From positions 124,001 to 188,000 of the forward strand of contig NZ_JACIJK010000002.1 of the NCBI RefSeq assembly GCF_014199305.1: a DNA stretch of 64,000 nucleotides. The letters run 5' to 3'. Under the pieces are notes generated by a model. The model did no database searches. It was not told the origin of the DNA and saw only the letters and a list, made by a program, of their open reading frames with translations. Source of the stretch: Sphingomonas aerophila. Its GTDB lineage: Bacteria > Pseudomonadota > Alphaproteobacteria > Sphingomonadales > Sphingomonadaceae. Within the stretch, counting starts at the first letter, position 1, and each line of letters begins with the position of its first letter. Position numbers and translations under genes: made by a program. Positions 1-9,098 of this stretch are shown here, one piece after another.

Positions 1-301
1 GGCGATGGCGGGCATCGATGGTTCGTGTGCCCAGGAAGCGGAAGCTTAGCTTACCCCGGCTATTGCCGCCCTTGGCAAAGCTCGGCCGGTAGCGCGCGGC
101 CACCGCCGCCTTGCCCCGGACAAGCCCGCGCGAGGTTACGAAAACGGCGTCCTCGGCGTAAACCCGCATGAAACGACCGAGGTCGCCCGCGTTCCAGCCG
201 GCGGCGCTGTCCTCCATGGCCGACCCGATCGGGTCCGGGGCGGCAGCGGCCAGCAGCAATGGAGTAAGTAGCGCAGCGGCAATGCCGCCAGCGCGGATCA
301 T
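1..301 (-). CDS. Secreted NTF2/SnoaL-like (DUF4440-type) protein, C-terminus off the window
   Basis: The frame starts with an ATG at 301 and stays open to the left edge, giving 100 visible residues. A signal peptide (about residues 1-20, Leu/Ala-rich) is followed by the segment GWNAGDLGRFMRVYAEDAVF, typical of SnoaL/DUF4440 proteins of the NTF2-like fold. These form small cone-shaped domains that bind or transform small ligands. The start overlaps the stop of the upstream EAL gene as ATGA, so the two are probably translationally coupled. The family is reasonably clear, but the substrate is unknown and the C-terminal part is missing. Confidence 0.7.
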   Translation of the reverse strand, partial: MIRAGGIAAALLTPLLLAAAAPDPIGSAMEDSAAGWNAGDLGRFMRVYAEDAVFVTSRGLVRGKAAVAARYRPSFAKGGNSRGKLSFRFLGTRTIDARHR

Positions 302-1863
302 CGGCCCGCAATCCAGGCGGCTAGCGCGGGCTCATCCATCGGCTCGGCGAGCAGGAAGCCTTGATACGTCGCGCACCCCTCCTCCGCCAACAACGCGCGC
401 TGCTTCTCGGTCTCAACGCCTTCCGCCACGACGGAAAGCCCCAAGGATCGTGCCATGTCGATCGCGCCGCGCACGACGACCCGGTCGCGCTCCGTGCCCG
501 CAATGTCCTGCGCCAAACTCTTGTCGAGCTTGAGATAGTCGACGGGGAGCGATTTGAGCCACGCCAGGCTCGAGTAGCCCGTCCCGAAATCGTCGATTGC
601 GACCCGACATCCAGCGGCACGAAGCGTCGCCAGCAGCGCCGCCGCGGCGGTCAGGTCCGCCATCAATCCGGTCTCCGTGATCTCCACCGTCAGCCTGCCA
701 TGGGGGAGGCCGAGGGCATCGACGTGATCAAGGAAGGTTTCCGCGAAGCGCGGCCGGTCGAGGTCAGCGGGCGTAAGATTCAGTGACACGGACAGACGCG
801 ACAGCTCAGGCGGCCATGCCGCGACCTGCGCAAGAACCAGCCGCTGGATGTGGTCCGACAGGGCAAGCGCGATGCCGCCGCGCTCGGCCGCCGCGAACAA
901 GCGCTCTGCCCCCAGCGCGCCCAGACGGGGGTGCTGCCAGCGGGCCAGCGCCTCCACCCCGGTAATCCGGCCGGTTTCAAGAGACGCCTGTGGCTGGAAC
1001 ACCAGCGTGACCTGCCCCGCGCTCATCCCGCGATGCAGGTCGAGTGCGAGTTCTTCCAACTCGTCGTTCGCTTCCCCGCCTGTGTCGCCCAGAGCCCGCT
1101 CCGTCCGCGCGATCAGGGCTGCGGAGTGCTCGTCAGGCCGACTTCCTGCAAGCGCGATGCGAGCGCCCAAGGTCACTGCCACGCCCTCCAAGCGGAATGG
1201 CCGATCGAGTGCTTCCTCGATCCGCGCGGCAGCCAAGATCGCTAGGTCCACCGGGCCAGCTATGGCCGCAACAAAGCCGGGGCCCGGGACTCGAATCAGC
1301 GCCGTATCGTCCTCATCGGCGAGCGCCTCCAGCACGGAAGCGACACGTCGCTCGGCTGCTGCGACCAACGACGTGCCGAGGTCACGTCCGTGCGCCGCGT
1401 TGACCAGATCCAGCCGTAGCAGTTGCACACGGATCAGCGTCTGCGAGTCACCCTGGCGCTGGGCGAGCCACTGCCCGAGCGCGCCATCGCCGGATCGCCG
1501 CTCGCGCGCACGCACCAGGCGTGCCGCCGCCGACAAGCTGTCGCCAAGTTCTATCCCGCCGCCCAACAAATGAAGGTGGGTTGCGCCCGCCGCCACCGCA
1601 GGTCCGGCGTCGGACGGATCGGCGAGAAGCGCCATTGCGGGACGGTTGGCGTCAGCAAGAGCACGCAAGCGGGTGATAGCTTCGTCGGGAGCCTCCGAAA
1701 GGTCCACAACGTCAATGTCTGCCAGCGCGTCCCCAACGATCCAGCCTGCGCGGACCAGTGCCGTTTCGTGTCGCGTGGCTGCTGCTGCTGGCCACAGCCG
1801 CACCACACCCCGTCGCTGCCCCGCGTCCCCCATCGCCAGCCGATGTAACGCCGCCACATCCAA
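298..1863 (-). CDS. EAL-domain cyclic-di-GMP phosphodiesterase with degenerate GGDEF domain
   Basis: This 521-residue cytosolic protein has a degenerate GGDEF-like region (about 130-265) and a complete EAL domain (about 280-515). EAL is at 304-306, and the expected metal and catalytic residues are visible: N362, E394, the DDFGTG loop at 424-429, K448 and E481 in AEGVE. At the GGDEF site the sequence is PGPGF (193-197), so cyclase activity is not expected and the domain may be regulatory. The predicted reaction is hydrolysis of c-di-GMP to pGpG. No membrane segment or PAS domain is seen; residues 1-125 are an unassigned sensory-like region. The gene is divergent from moaA and coupled to the NTF2-like gene downstream. 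Confidence 0.88.
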   Translation of the reverse strand: MDVAALHRLAMGDAGQRRGVVRLWPAAAATRHETALVRAGWIVGDALADIDVVDLSEAPDEAITRLRALADANRPAMALLADPSDAGPAVAAGATHLHLLGGGIELGDSLSAAARLVRARERRSGDGALGQWLAQRQGDSQTLIRVQLLRLDLVNAAHGRDLGTSLVAAAERRVASVLEALADEDDTALIRVPGPGFVAAIAGPVDLAILAAARIEEALDRPFRLEGVAVTLGARIALAGSRPDEHSAALIARTERALGDTGGEANDELEELALDLHRGMSAGQVTLVFQPQASLETGRITGVEALARWQHPRLGALGAERLFAAAERGGIALALSDHIQRLVLAQVAAWPPELSRLSVSLNLTPADLDRPRFAETFLDHVDALGLPHGRLTVEITETGLMADLTAAAALLATLRAAGCRVAIDDFGTGYSSLAWLKSLPVDYLKLDKSLAQDIAGTERDRVVVRGAIDMARSLGLSVVAEGVETEKQRALLAEEGCATYQGFLLAEPMDEPALAAWIAGR

Positions 1864-1904
1864 ACGGGAACCGACTTGTTCGCCAAGCGTCCAGGTCTTA
1901 GCTC

Positions 1905-2927
1905 GTGACCATGATCAGCGCCCCTATCCTTTCCGACCGGCGGCAGCTGGTCGATTCGCACGGGCGCACGATTCGTTACCTGCGGATCTCCGTCACCGAC
2001 CGCTGCGACCTGCGCTGCCGCTACTGCATGGCCGAGCAGATGACGTTCCTGCCCCGCTCGGCTTTGCTCCAGCTTGAAGAAATCGCCATCATTGCCGAGC
2101 GCTTCATCGCTCGCGGGGTATCAAAGATTCGGTTGTCCGGGGGCGAACCGCTGGTCCGGCGTGACGTTGGCGAATTGGTTGATCGTCTGGGAAGCCATGT
2201 CGGCCACGGGCTGGACGAGCTGACGATGACCACCAACGGCACACGCCTCGCCGCCCATGCCGGGCGCCTGGTTGCGGCCGGGATGAAGCGGGTCAATGTC
2301 AGCCTGGACAGCCGCGACCCCGCCAATTTCCGTTTCATCACGCGGCACGGCGATGTCGGTCAGGTGGTGCAGGGAATACTCGCGGCACGCGACGCCGGCC
2401 TGCGAGTGAAGATCAACACCGTTGCGCTGGCAGGCCTGAATGAGGCTGAGATACCGTCGCTGCTGCAATGGTGCATCGACGAGGGGCTCGATCTGTCGCT
2501 GATCGAAACCATGCCACTTGGTGCGATAGACGAAGACCGTGTTGACCGGTTCGTACCGCTGACCCGCGTCTTTGATGCCCTCTCAGCCGAGTTTCCGCTG
2601 GTCCGCGACAGCCACCGCACGGGCGGCCCAGCGCGCTATTGGCGGGTCGAGGGTACGAACACGCGCTTGGGCCTCATCTCCCCGCTCACGGCGAATTTCT
2701 GCGATGGCTGCAATCGCGTGCGTCTGACCACCGATGGCAAGCTTTATACGTGTCTTGGCCATGACGATCAGGTTGATTTGAAGTCAGCGTTGCGATCCGG
2801 CGGGGTTGCGGCGCTTGACGCGGCCGTCGATGCGGCGTTGCTGAGCAAGCCACGAGCCCACGACTTCCGGATCGGGTCCAACGAAGCCCCAGCCGTGGCG
2901 CGGCACATGAGCGTCACCGGCGGATGA
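1905..2927 (+). CDS. moaA: GTP 3',8-cyclase MoaA (molybdenum cofactor biosynthesis)
   Basis: This radical-SAM enzyme converts GTP to 3',8-cyclo-7,8-dihydro-GTP, the first step of molybdopterin synthesis. The N-terminal cluster motif CDLRCRYC holds C34, C38 and C41, and the SAM-binding GGEP is at 79-82. The second cluster is C266, C269 and C283. The protein ends in Gly-Gly, a known functional feature of MoaA. The 340-residue length is normal. The start is GTG 1905, or ATG 1911 two codons later. The stop overlaps nadK as ATGA. Other moa genes are not in the window. Confidence 0.96.
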   Translation: MTMISAPILSDRRQLVDSHGRTIRYLRISVTDRCDLRCRYCMAEQMTFLPRSALLQLEEIAIIAERFIARGVSKIRLSGGEPLVRRDVGELVDRLGSHVGHGLDELTMTTNGTRLAAHAGRLVAAGMKRVNVSLDSRDPANFRFITRHGDVGQVVQGILAARDAGLRVKINTVALAGLNEAEIPSLLQWCIDEGLDLSLIETMPLGAIDEDRVDRFVPLTRVFDALSAEFPLVRDSHRTGGPARYWRVEGTNTRLGLISPLTANFCDGCNRVRLTTDGKLYTCLGHDDQVDLKSALRSGGVAALDAAVDAALLSKPRAHDFRIGSNEAPAVARHMSVTGG

Positions 2928-3706
2928 GCCGGTTTGAGCGGAGGGCGCTTGTTGCCTCGCCCACGCCCGCTGCCCAGACCGCCGCGGCCGAGATTGCGGA
3001 TGCATGGGACTGGGTCTCGCCCGACGACGATCCCGATTTGATCGTGGCATTGGGCGGCGACGGCTTCATGCTGCAAACGCTGCACACCATGCTCGAACGC
3101 CGTCGTCCCGCTGTTCCCGTGTTCGGCATGAACCTGGGCACGGTGGGCTTCCTGATGAACGAATGGCGTCGTCATGGGCTGGACGAGCGGCTCACCCGCG
3201 CCAAGCCGTTTGTGGTCACCCCCCTCAGCATGACGGCGACCGGCATCGACGGCAGGGTTCATCAGCGCGCTGCGATCAACGAGGTGTCGTTGCTGCGCGA
3301 AACTCGCCAGACCGCCAATCTGGAGATCACCGTCAATGATCGTGTGGTCATGCCAGAGCTCGCCTGTGACGGCGCTCTGGTGGCCACGCCCGCTGGATCG
3401 ACAGCCTATAACCTGTCCGCACAAGGGCCTATCCTGCCGCTCGGATCGGGCATGCTAGCCCTGACGCCGATCAGTCCGTTCCGCCCACGACGCTGGCGAG
3501 GTGCCATCCTGCCGGACAAGGCGCGGATCGGGATCCGGGTTCTTGATGCGGGCAAGCGGCCCGTGTCCGCGGTGGCGGACCAGTTCGAGGTTCGGGACGT
3601 GCGTCAGGTCGACATCTGCATGGACCGGGCACGTGAACTGACGCTGTTGTTCGACCCCGAATACGCGCTCGATGACCGGATCACGATGGAACAGTTCATC
3701 GCCTGA
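2924..3706 (+). CDS. nadK: NAD kinase
   Basis: This cytosolic enzyme phosphorylates NAD to NADP. The diagnostic GGDG loop is at residues 44-47 (VALGGDGFM), followed by the NEVSLLRE segment and the conserved ATPAGSTAYNLSAQGPI region that binds NAD. The length of 260 residues fits the compact alphaproteobacterial form. The start ATG overlaps the moaA stop by four bases, so the pair is co-transcribed and probably coupled, although the link between NADP supply and molybdopterin synthesis is only positional. Confidence 0.95.
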   Translation: MSRFERRALVASPTPAAQTAAAEIADAWDWVSPDDDPDLIVALGGDGFMLQTLHTMLERRRPAVPVFGMNLGTVGFLMNEWRRHGLDERLTRAKPFVVTPLSMTATGIDGRVHQRAAINEVSLLRETRQTANLEITVNDRVVMPELACDGALVATPAGSTAYNLSAQGPILPLGSGMLALTPISPFRPRRWRGAILPDKARIGIRVLDAGKRPVSAVADQFEVRDVRQVDICMDRARELTLLFDPEYALDDRITMEQFIA

Positions 3707-3796
3707 ACGGCTCCGGGATGGCCGGTTCTCGCTTCCGTCGCATTCAGGGGTTGCATCGCGAAAATCGGCGGGTATAGAGCCGCCTCCACCGGCTAT

Positions 3797-3871
3797 TCCC
3801 TGATAGCTCAGCGGTAGAGCTCTCGACTGTTAATCGAGCGGCCGTAGGTTCGAATCCTACTCAGGGAGCCA
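3797..3871 (+). tRNA. tRNA-Asn (anticodon GTT)
   Basis: The cloverleaf is complete. The acceptor arm TCCCTGA pairs with TCAGGGA, the anticodon stem CTCGA/TCGAG encloses loop CTGTTAA with anticodon GTT, and the T arm GTAGG-TTCGAAT-CCTAC is perfect. The discriminator G and CCA are encoded. No integrase or duplicated 3' end was noticed nearby. Confidence 0.96.
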
Positions 3872-3979
3872 CCGGCGCTGCGCTTGGTCGCAAGCTGCCG
3901 GCGGCATTGGCGCTGAATAATTGCCGGATCATCACCTTCTATAAGCGCGCCTGATATGCTGCTGCGCGCAGCACGAACG

Positions 3980-4360
3980 TCATCGCTCGCCGCGGGACCG
4001 GGCCGGGGGATTGGCAGGAAGCGCCATCGCGCTCACGCTGCGTTCGACCTGCCCCAGCCGTTCCGTGCACGCCTTCATGATCGCAGGCCCGTTTGCCGCA
4101 GTCAGCAGCTTTTGCTGCGCGGCCAAAGCGGCCTTCAATGCCGTCGGCGATACCCGGCCGTCGATCCGTCCCAGATAGAATGCTGCGGTCGAGCCTGCGA
4201 TCACGCGAGCTTCCTGAGTCGTCGACGTGCGCGCATAGGTGTTGCTGACCAAAAGGCACTTCGCGTCGTCAGCTACGGTCTGCGCAACAGAGGCGGAAGC
4301 CATTGTCAGCGGGACCACTACCGTGATTGGCCATGCGGCCTTGTGCAGAAGCTTGAACAT
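3980..4360 (-). CDS. Small secreted protein of unknown function
   Basis: I do not recognise this family. I chose the ATG at 4360, which gives 126 residues beginning MFKLLHKAAWPITVVVPLTM, a good signal peptide with likely cleavage after ASVAQ. A longer frame starting at 4441 adds 27 residues that would bury the signal peptide. The mature part is Ala-rich and mostly helical, with two cysteines that could form a disulphide (one in AKCLL, one in MKACTERLG). It stands alone on the minus strand between tRNA-Asn and the yjbQ-like gene. Periplasmic location is inferred. Confidence 0.6.
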   Translation of the reverse strand: MFKLLHKAAWPITVVVPLTMASASVAQTVADDAKCLLVSNTYARTSTTQEARVIAGSTAAFYLGRIDGRVSPTALKAALAAQQKLLTAANGPAIMKACTERLGQVERSVSAMALPANPPARSRGER

Positions 4361-4476
4361 GCCTGAGCCTAACCCGTCGGCCAGTACCCGCAAGCTCAGT
4401 AATTGCGCATTAACTTTCCCGGGAGCATCATGACCGTTCATCCAGGAGAGGGTGAGGTAACGAGGCGGGGGTCTCT

Positions 4477-4497
4477 ATGGACGTGGTCATCTACTGA
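4477..4497 (+). other. Six-codon leader-type ORF (MDVVIY)
   Basis: The ATG is preceded by the purine-rich stretch GAGGCGGGGG, about 5-11 bases upstream, which looks like a strong ribosome-binding site. Six codons then lead to TGA. Two bases after the stop a strong hairpin begins (4500-4531). The arrangement resembles a leader peptide, but I know no described example with this peptide. It could also be chance. Confidence 0.3.
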
Positions 4498-4499
4498 AA

Positions 4500-4531
4500 G
4501 GGTCCGGGTCGCTCTTGCAGCGACCCGGCCC
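4500..4531. terminator. Strong hairpin in the yjbQ leader (terminator-like or leader element)
   Basis: CCGGGTCGCT (4504-4513) pairs perfectly with AGCGACCCGG (4519-4528) around the loop CTTGC, and flanking GGG/CCC extends the stem across a one-base bulge. There is no T-run on the plus side. On the minus strand the stem is followed by CTTTC. It lies 53 bases before the yjbQ-like start, so it may be a leader structure and not a terminator. Confidence 0.45.
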
Positions 4532-4583
4532 GACCATGTGATATTGGCTGGAGCCAAGCACGCCGCAACACCGTTGAGGTGGC

Positions 4584-5012
4584 ATGGAACAAGCCAGCAC
4601 TATTCTCCACGTCGATACGCCCGGCCAGGGCATGCATGAGGTCACCGATCAGGTTCTGGATTGGGTAGACCGCCAAGGCATCGATGTCGGCCTCCTGACC
4701 CTGTTTCTGCGTCATACCTCGGCATCGTTGCTGATCCAGGAAAACGCGGCGCCTGCCGCCCGACGGGACCTGGAACGCTACTTCGCCCGCATCGCGCCCG
4801 AGTCGCGCGACTACGAACATGACGATGAGGGTCCAGACGATATGCCCGCCCATTTGCGTGCCGCCTTGACCGCCGTGCAGTTGTCGATCCCTGTTGCCGA
4901 CGGACGGCCAGTTCTCGGGACGTGGCAGGGCATCTTCCTGTTTGAGCATCGCCGCCGGCCGCATCGCCGTGAGATTGCGGTCAATCTCATCGGCACTTCT
5001 TCAACACGATGA
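4584..5012 (+). CDS. YjbQ-family protein (UPF0047, secondary thiamine-phosphate synthase type)
   Basis: The protein has 142 residues, the usual length for this single-domain family. Diagnostic motifs are HTSASL (H44), a D-x-ERYF segment, the acidic HDDEGPDDMPAH (79-90) and GTWQGIFLFEH (112-122). In E. coli the family member has weak thiamine-phosphate synthase activity, while the physiological role is unresolved; the conserved His and Glu suggest metal binding. The upstream leader contains a six-codon ORF and a strong hairpin. The gene is otherwise alone. Confidence 0.88.
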   Translation: MEQASTILHVDTPGQGMHEVTDQVLDWVDRQGIDVGLLTLFLRHTSASLLIQENAAPAARRDLERYFARIAPESRDYEHDDEGPDDMPAHLRAALTAVQLSIPVADGRPVLGTWQGIFLFEHRRRPHRREIAVNLIGTSSTR

Positions 5013-5111
5013 GCCGTGCGGGAACGGAGCCAAGTTGTTCATCGCACGTTCTTATTCCGTACGGCATGGTGCGGCAGTTCGCCGCTTCCGCCGCGAATGG
5101 AGATCGTATCC

Positions 5112-5750
5112 ATGTCTTTCTCGTTGGGACGCAAGGTCGTCCTCGGCGCGCTCGCGTCGAGCGCGCTCCTGGTCGCGGGCTGTGCGACCGAAACCACCTA
5201 CCGCCCTGCTACCGGTCAGGGCTTCTACCGTACCGGTTTTAGCGAGCGGCAGGTCGAGCCGGGCCGTTTCCTGGTCAGCTTCGCCGGCAACTCGTCAACG
5301 TCGCGCGACACCGTCGAACGGTACCTGTTCTTCCGCGCCGCCGAACTGACGCTGCAGCAGGGCTATGACTATTTCGTCATGGCCGATCGGGACACCGATC
5401 GTCAGAGCCGCACCTATGCCACGCCCGGCTTCGGCGGTGGCTGGGGCTATGGTGGCCTTGGTGGCTATTGGGGTCCGTCCTGGCGCTATTATGGCCGTGG
5501 CTTCGGCGGCTTCGGCTATCGTCGCGGGTTTGGCGGCCTGGGCTGGAGCCCATGGTATGGTGGCGGCTTTGGCGGCTTCAATGACTTCGACATTCAGACC
5601 GTCGACCGGTTCGAGGCAAATGCCGAGATCGTGATGCGCAAGGGGCCGATCCCGCGCGACAACCTGCGCGCTTTCGACGCACGCCGTGTCGTCGAGACGA
5701 TCGGGCCAAGCGTCGTGTTGCCCGGTCAGGAGCGCAATCGCCGCCGCTAA
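5112..5750 (+). CDS. Gly/Tyr/Trp-rich outer-envelope lipoprotein (CC0125/CC1285-like)
   Basis: The 212-residue protein has a lipoprotein signal peptide with lipobox LVAGC (lipidated C24). The first half resembles the CC0125/CC1285 family of alphaproteobacterial lipoproteins (YRTGFSERQVEPGRFLVSFAGN, then an R-A-AELTLQQGYDYF segment). A central low-complexity stretch (about residues 100-155) is rich in Gly, Tyr, Trp and Phe. The start at 5112 is favoured because GGAG lies about ten bases upstream; an ATG at 5097 is possible. The function is unknown and envelope attachment is inferred. A hairpin terminator follows. Confidence 0.75.
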   Translation: MSFSLGRKVVLGALASSALLVAGCATETTYRPATGQGFYRTGFSERQVEPGRFLVSFAGNSSTSRDTVERYLFFRAAELTLQQGYDYFVMADRDTDRQSRTYATPGFGGGWGYGGLGGYWGPSWRYYGRGFGGFGYRRGFGGLGWSPWYGGGFGGFNDFDIQTVDRFEANAEIVMRKGPIPRDNLRAFDARRVVETIGPSVVLPGQERNRRR

Positions 5751-5770
5751 ATTGGCCTGGACTGACGTTG

Positions 5771-5807
5771 AAAGGGCCGGGTTCCCGTCGGGGAGCCCGG
5801 CCCTTTT
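5771..5807. terminator. Bidirectional terminator between the lipoprotein gene and secA
   Basis: AAAGGGCCGGG (5771-5781) pairs with CCCGGCCCTTT (5796-5806), and a T follows on the plus strand. The A-rich left flank serves the minus strand. It lies between two convergent genes. Confidence 0.85.
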
Positions 5808-5828
5808 CGTATCAGCTGGCTACCTCGT

Positions 5829-8570
5829 TCAGGCAACCGCCCCGTGGCAGTGCTTGTACTTACGCCCCGACCCGCACGGGCACGGCGCATTGCGGTTCAC
5901 CTGCCCCTCCCAGGAAGCAGGATCGTCGCCCAGTTCGGGCGCCTCCGGCCTGACGATCTGCAAGGGCGGCATCTGGGTCTGGATCAGGCCCAGCGAGCCA
6001 GCATCGATGTCACGGGTATCGTCATCCCCCGTGAACGGATCGAAGTGGCTGGTGATGAAGTCAGGCAAATCGGGCAGCGAGGGCGGCGGCTCCAGCTGGA
6101 ATTGCGCGTAGGCGATGGTGCGCGTCACATCCTGGCGGATCTGATCCAGCATGCGCTGAAACAGGCTGAACGCCTCCTGCTTGTACTCGTTGATTGGCGT
6201 CTTCTGCGCATAGGCGCGAAGGTGCACGACCTGGCGCAGCGCATCGAGCGTCGCCAGATGCTCCTTCCAGTGATGGTCCAGGTTCTGGAGCAGGATCGAC
6301 TTCTCGACCGAAGTCCAGGTTTCAGGATCAAGCTGAGCCTGCTTTTCCGCAACCAGTGCGTCAGCCGCCTGCTCAACACGTTCCTCAACCACTTCGGGGT
6401 CGATCGCGTCTTCCTGGAGCCATTCTTCCACGGGCAGGTCGAGCCCTAGCTGCTCGCTCAAGCCGGCCTTCATGCCCTGCACGTCCCATTGCTCCGGATA
6501 CGAACCCGGGGGGCATGCCGCGCCGACGATTTCGTTCACCGTCTCACGACGCATGTCCTCCACCATCTCGCCGACCGTTTCGGAGTCCATGATGTCGGCG
6601 CGCTGTTCGTAGATGACCTTGCGCTGATCATTCATCACGTCGTCATACTCGACGACCTGCTTGCGGATGTCGTAGTTGCGCGCCTCGACCTTCTTCTGCG
6701 CGGTCTCGATCGCCTTGGTCAGCCACTTGGAGCCGATTGCCTCGCCGTCCTCGATGTTGTTGCGCATCATCTTGGCGAACAGCGTGTCCGGGCCGAAGAT
6801 GCGCAGCAGGTCGTCGTCAAGGGACAGGTAGAACCGGCTCAGGCCCGGGTCGCCCTGACGTCCCGAACGGCCGCGCAACTGGTTGTCGATGCGCCGGCTC
6901 TCGTGCCGCTCGGTGCCGAGCACGAACAGGCCACCTGCCGCGAGCACGGCTTCCTTTTCCGCAGCGATCTCCTTTCGGATCGTCTCAGCCTGCTCCTCAT
7001 ATTCGGGGGTGCCGGCCGTCAACTCAGGGTGCTCGTCCAACATGCGGAACTCGACGTTGCCGCCCAGCTGAATGTCAGTGCCTCGGCCAGCCATGTTGGT
7101 TGCGATCGTCACGGCACCGACGCGACCGGCCTGCGCGACAATGTGCGCCTCCATCTCGTGATAGCGCGCGTTCAACACCTTGTGGTCCACGCCCTCCTGC
7201 GTCAGGAACTCGGACAGCAGCTCGGACTTTTCGATCGACACGGTGCCGACCAGGACCGGCTGCCCCTTCATGGCATGCTCACGGATCTTCTTGGCGATCG
7301 CGCGGAACTTGTCCTGTGTGTTCTTGTAGAACTCGTCCTCTTCGTCGACGCGGTTAATGGGCCGGTTCGTCGGGATGGTGACAACGTTCATCTTGTAGAT
7401 GTCGTAGAACTCGGCCGCTTCCGTCGCCGCGGTGCCCGTCATCCCGCTGAGCTTGGGATACATGCGGAAATAGTTCTGGAAGGTGATCGAGGCCATGGTC
7501 TGGTTCTCGGGCTCGATGTTCACGCCCTCCTTGGCCTCCACCGCCTGATGCAGACCTTCCGACCAACGACGCCCGTCCATCATGCGGCCGGTGAACTCGT
7601 CGATGATGATGACCTTGCCATCCTTGACGATGTAATCGGTGTCGCGCTTGAACATCTGGTTCGCGCGCAGCGCCTGGTTCAGATGGTGCACCACCTGCGT
7701 GTTCTCGAAATCATACAGGTTCGCGCCCTGTAGCAGCCCGGCGGCCTCCAGCAGCCGCTCGGCCCGCTCGGTGCCATCCTCCGTCAGGATGATCGAGCGC
7801 TGCTTTTCATCCTTCTCGTAGTCGTCGGGGACGAGCTGTTTCACGATCGCATCGACGCTCATGTACAGGTCGGACTTGTCATCGGTCGGGCCTGAGATGA
7901 TCAGCGGCGTACGCGCCTCGTCGATCAGGACGGAGTCGACCTCGTCGACGATCGCCATCGCGAACGGACGCTGCACCATCTGGGCGCGCGCATACTTCAT
8001 GTTGTCGCGCAGATAGTCGAAGCCGAACTCGTTGTTCGTGCCGTAGGTGATGTCGGCGGTATAGGCGTCGCGGCGCTGCTGGTCCGTAAGGTTCGGCACG
8101 ATCACACCGACCGAAAGGCCCAGGAAGCGGTACACCTGCCCCATCCACTCTGCGTCGCGGCTGGCGAGGTAGTCGTTGACAGTAATGACGTGGACGCCAT
8201 CGCCCGGCAGCGCGTTGAGGTAGGTCGCAAGCGTGGCGACAAGGGTCTTGCCCTCGCCCGTCCGCATTTCTGCGATCTCGCCTCGGTGAAGCACGATACC
8301 GCCGACCATCTGCACGTCGTAGTGGCGCTGGCCAAGTACCCGACTAGCCGCCTCCCGCACCGTGGCGAACGCCTCGGGCAGCAGGTTGTCGAGCTTCTCC
8401 CCGTTCGCCAGCCGCTCACGGAACAGCACGGTCTGATTGGCAAGCGTCGCGTCGTCCATCGCCTGCAGCGACGGCTCGAACAAGGCGATCTTGGCGAGCA
8501 ACGGGTTGAGCGACTTGACGTACCGGTCGTTGGAAGACCCGAAGAACGATTTGGCGAGGCCACCGAGCAT
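5829..8570 (-). CDS. secA: Preprotein translocase ATPase SecA
   Basis: SecA drives unfolded preproteins through SecYEG using ATP. The 913-residue frame begins [12 protein letters not shown] from ATG 8570; in-frame starts up to 8636 add a tail that does not look like SecA. Walker A is MRTGEGKT (102-109) and the DEAD-type motif is [13 protein letters not shown]. The nucleotide-binding fold 2 motif [13 protein letters not shown] is present. The C-terminus carries the zinc-binding SEC-C motif [14 protein letters not shown], which contacts SecB and ribosomes. It is a single-gene unit facing a terminator. Confidence 0.98.
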   Translation of the reverse strand: MLGGLAKSFFGSSNDRYVKSLNPLLAKIALFEPSLQAMDDATLANQTVLFRERLANGEKLDNLLPEAFATVREAASRVLGQRHYDVQMVGGIVLHRGEIAEMRTGEGKTLVATLATYLNALPGDGVHVITVNDYLASRDAEWMGQVYRFLGLSVGVIVPNLTDQQRRDAYTADITYGTNNEFGFDYLRDNMKYARAQMVQRPFAMAIVDEVDSVLIDEARTPLIISGPTDDKSDLYMSVDAIVKQLVPDDYEKDEKQRSIILTEDGTERAERLLEAAGLLQGANLYDFENTQVVHHLNQALRANQMFKRDTDYIVKDGKVIIIDEFTGRMMDGRRWSEGLHQAVEAKEGVNIEPENQTMASITFQNYFRMYPKLSGMTGTAATEAAEFYDIYKMNVVTIPTNRPINRVDEEDEFYKNTQDKFRAIAKKIREHAMKGQPVLVGTVSIEKSELLSEFLTQEGVDHKVLNARYHEMEAHIVAQAGRVGAVTIATNMAGRGTDIQLGGNVEFRMLDEHPELTAGTPEYEEQAETIRKEIAAEKEAVLAAGGLFVLGTERHESRRIDNQLRGRSGRQGDPGLSRFYLSLDDDLLRIFGPDTLFAKMMRNNIEDGEAIGSKWLTKAIETAQKKVEARNYDIRKQVVEYDDVMNDQRKVIYEQRADIMDSETVGEMVEDMRRETVNEIVGAACPPGSYPEQWDVQGMKAGLSEQLGLDLPVEEWLQEDAIDPEVVEERVEQAADALVAEKQAQLDPETWTSVEKSILLQNLDHHWKEHLATLDALRQVVHLRAYAQKTPINEYKQEAFSLFQRMLDQIRQDVTRTIAYAQFQLEPPPSLPDLPDFITSHFDPFTGDDDTRDIDAGSLGLIQTQMPPLQIVRPEAPELGDDPASWEGQVNRNAPCPCGSGRKYKHCHGAVA

Positions 8571-8666
8571 GGCTGAATTCCTATATGGATGAGCGGCAGG
8601 CATGGGATGCCCGCGAAAATAGACCAGTGCCGACAAGCGGCCGGCAGGACAGCATAGCGTCAGTCG

Positions 8667-8921
8667 CTATTCGCGGCGGCGCTGTCCAAACGCGGGTACA
8701 GTAGCGAGCGGAGCAAAGGGCCGCTCCGCGGAGGTCGGCAACAGGCTGAGTCCAGGCCACCCCTGTGCGGGCCTTGCCACCTTTGTTTCGGCATATGCCT
8801 TCAGCACACGGGCGGCACTAACCACCTGCTCCTGCGCTGCGGCAGTCTGCGCCGGCCGCACGCCAGTGATCGCGCCGGTGAGCGCGGTCAGGAAGGCAGA
8901 CAGGAGGAGAAGAAGATTCAT
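8667..8921 (-). CDS. Small hypothetical protein with N-terminal hydrophobic segment
   Basis: The 84-residue frame from ATG 8921 starts with a hydrophobic stretch (MNLLLLLSAFLTALTGAITG) that could be a signal peptide or membrane anchor. The rest is Ala/Pro-rich with no motif I recognise. An alternative start at 8942 adds seven residues. It lies 96 bases upstream of secA on the same strand, so it could share a transcript with secA, but no evidence ties it to secretion. It may be non-coding. Confidence 0.35.
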   Translation of the reverse strand: MNLLLLLSAFLTALTGAITGVRPAQTAAAQEQVVSAARVLKAYAETKVARPAQGWPGLSLLPTSAERPFAPLATVPAFGQRRRE

Positions 8922-9098
8922 CGGCGGCCTGTTCGTGGACATAGGAAGCTGAGGCGCGTCAGTCCACCACCATCGAAGGGATGGCGACGCCTTCTCACGT
9001 TCCGAACCTGCGCAATGGGCCGCAGCCCTGTCGCCGATCGGTATTCAACCACGCGACACGCCGATTGCCACCGTGTCTGCCGGGATTATGGGAACCGT

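Noticed and set aside
1867-1891. GGAAC-N16-CGTC before moaA as an EcfG promoter
   Set aside because: One mismatch and no stress connection; chance occurrence is likely.
3797-3871. tRNA genes as integration sites of a genomic island
   Set aside because: No integrase, no duplicated tRNA 3' end and no composition change beside any of the three tRNA genes was found.
6489-7733. 414-codon plus-strand frame opposite secA
   Set aside because: It mirrors secA, whose motifs are unmistakable; high GC produces long antisense frames.
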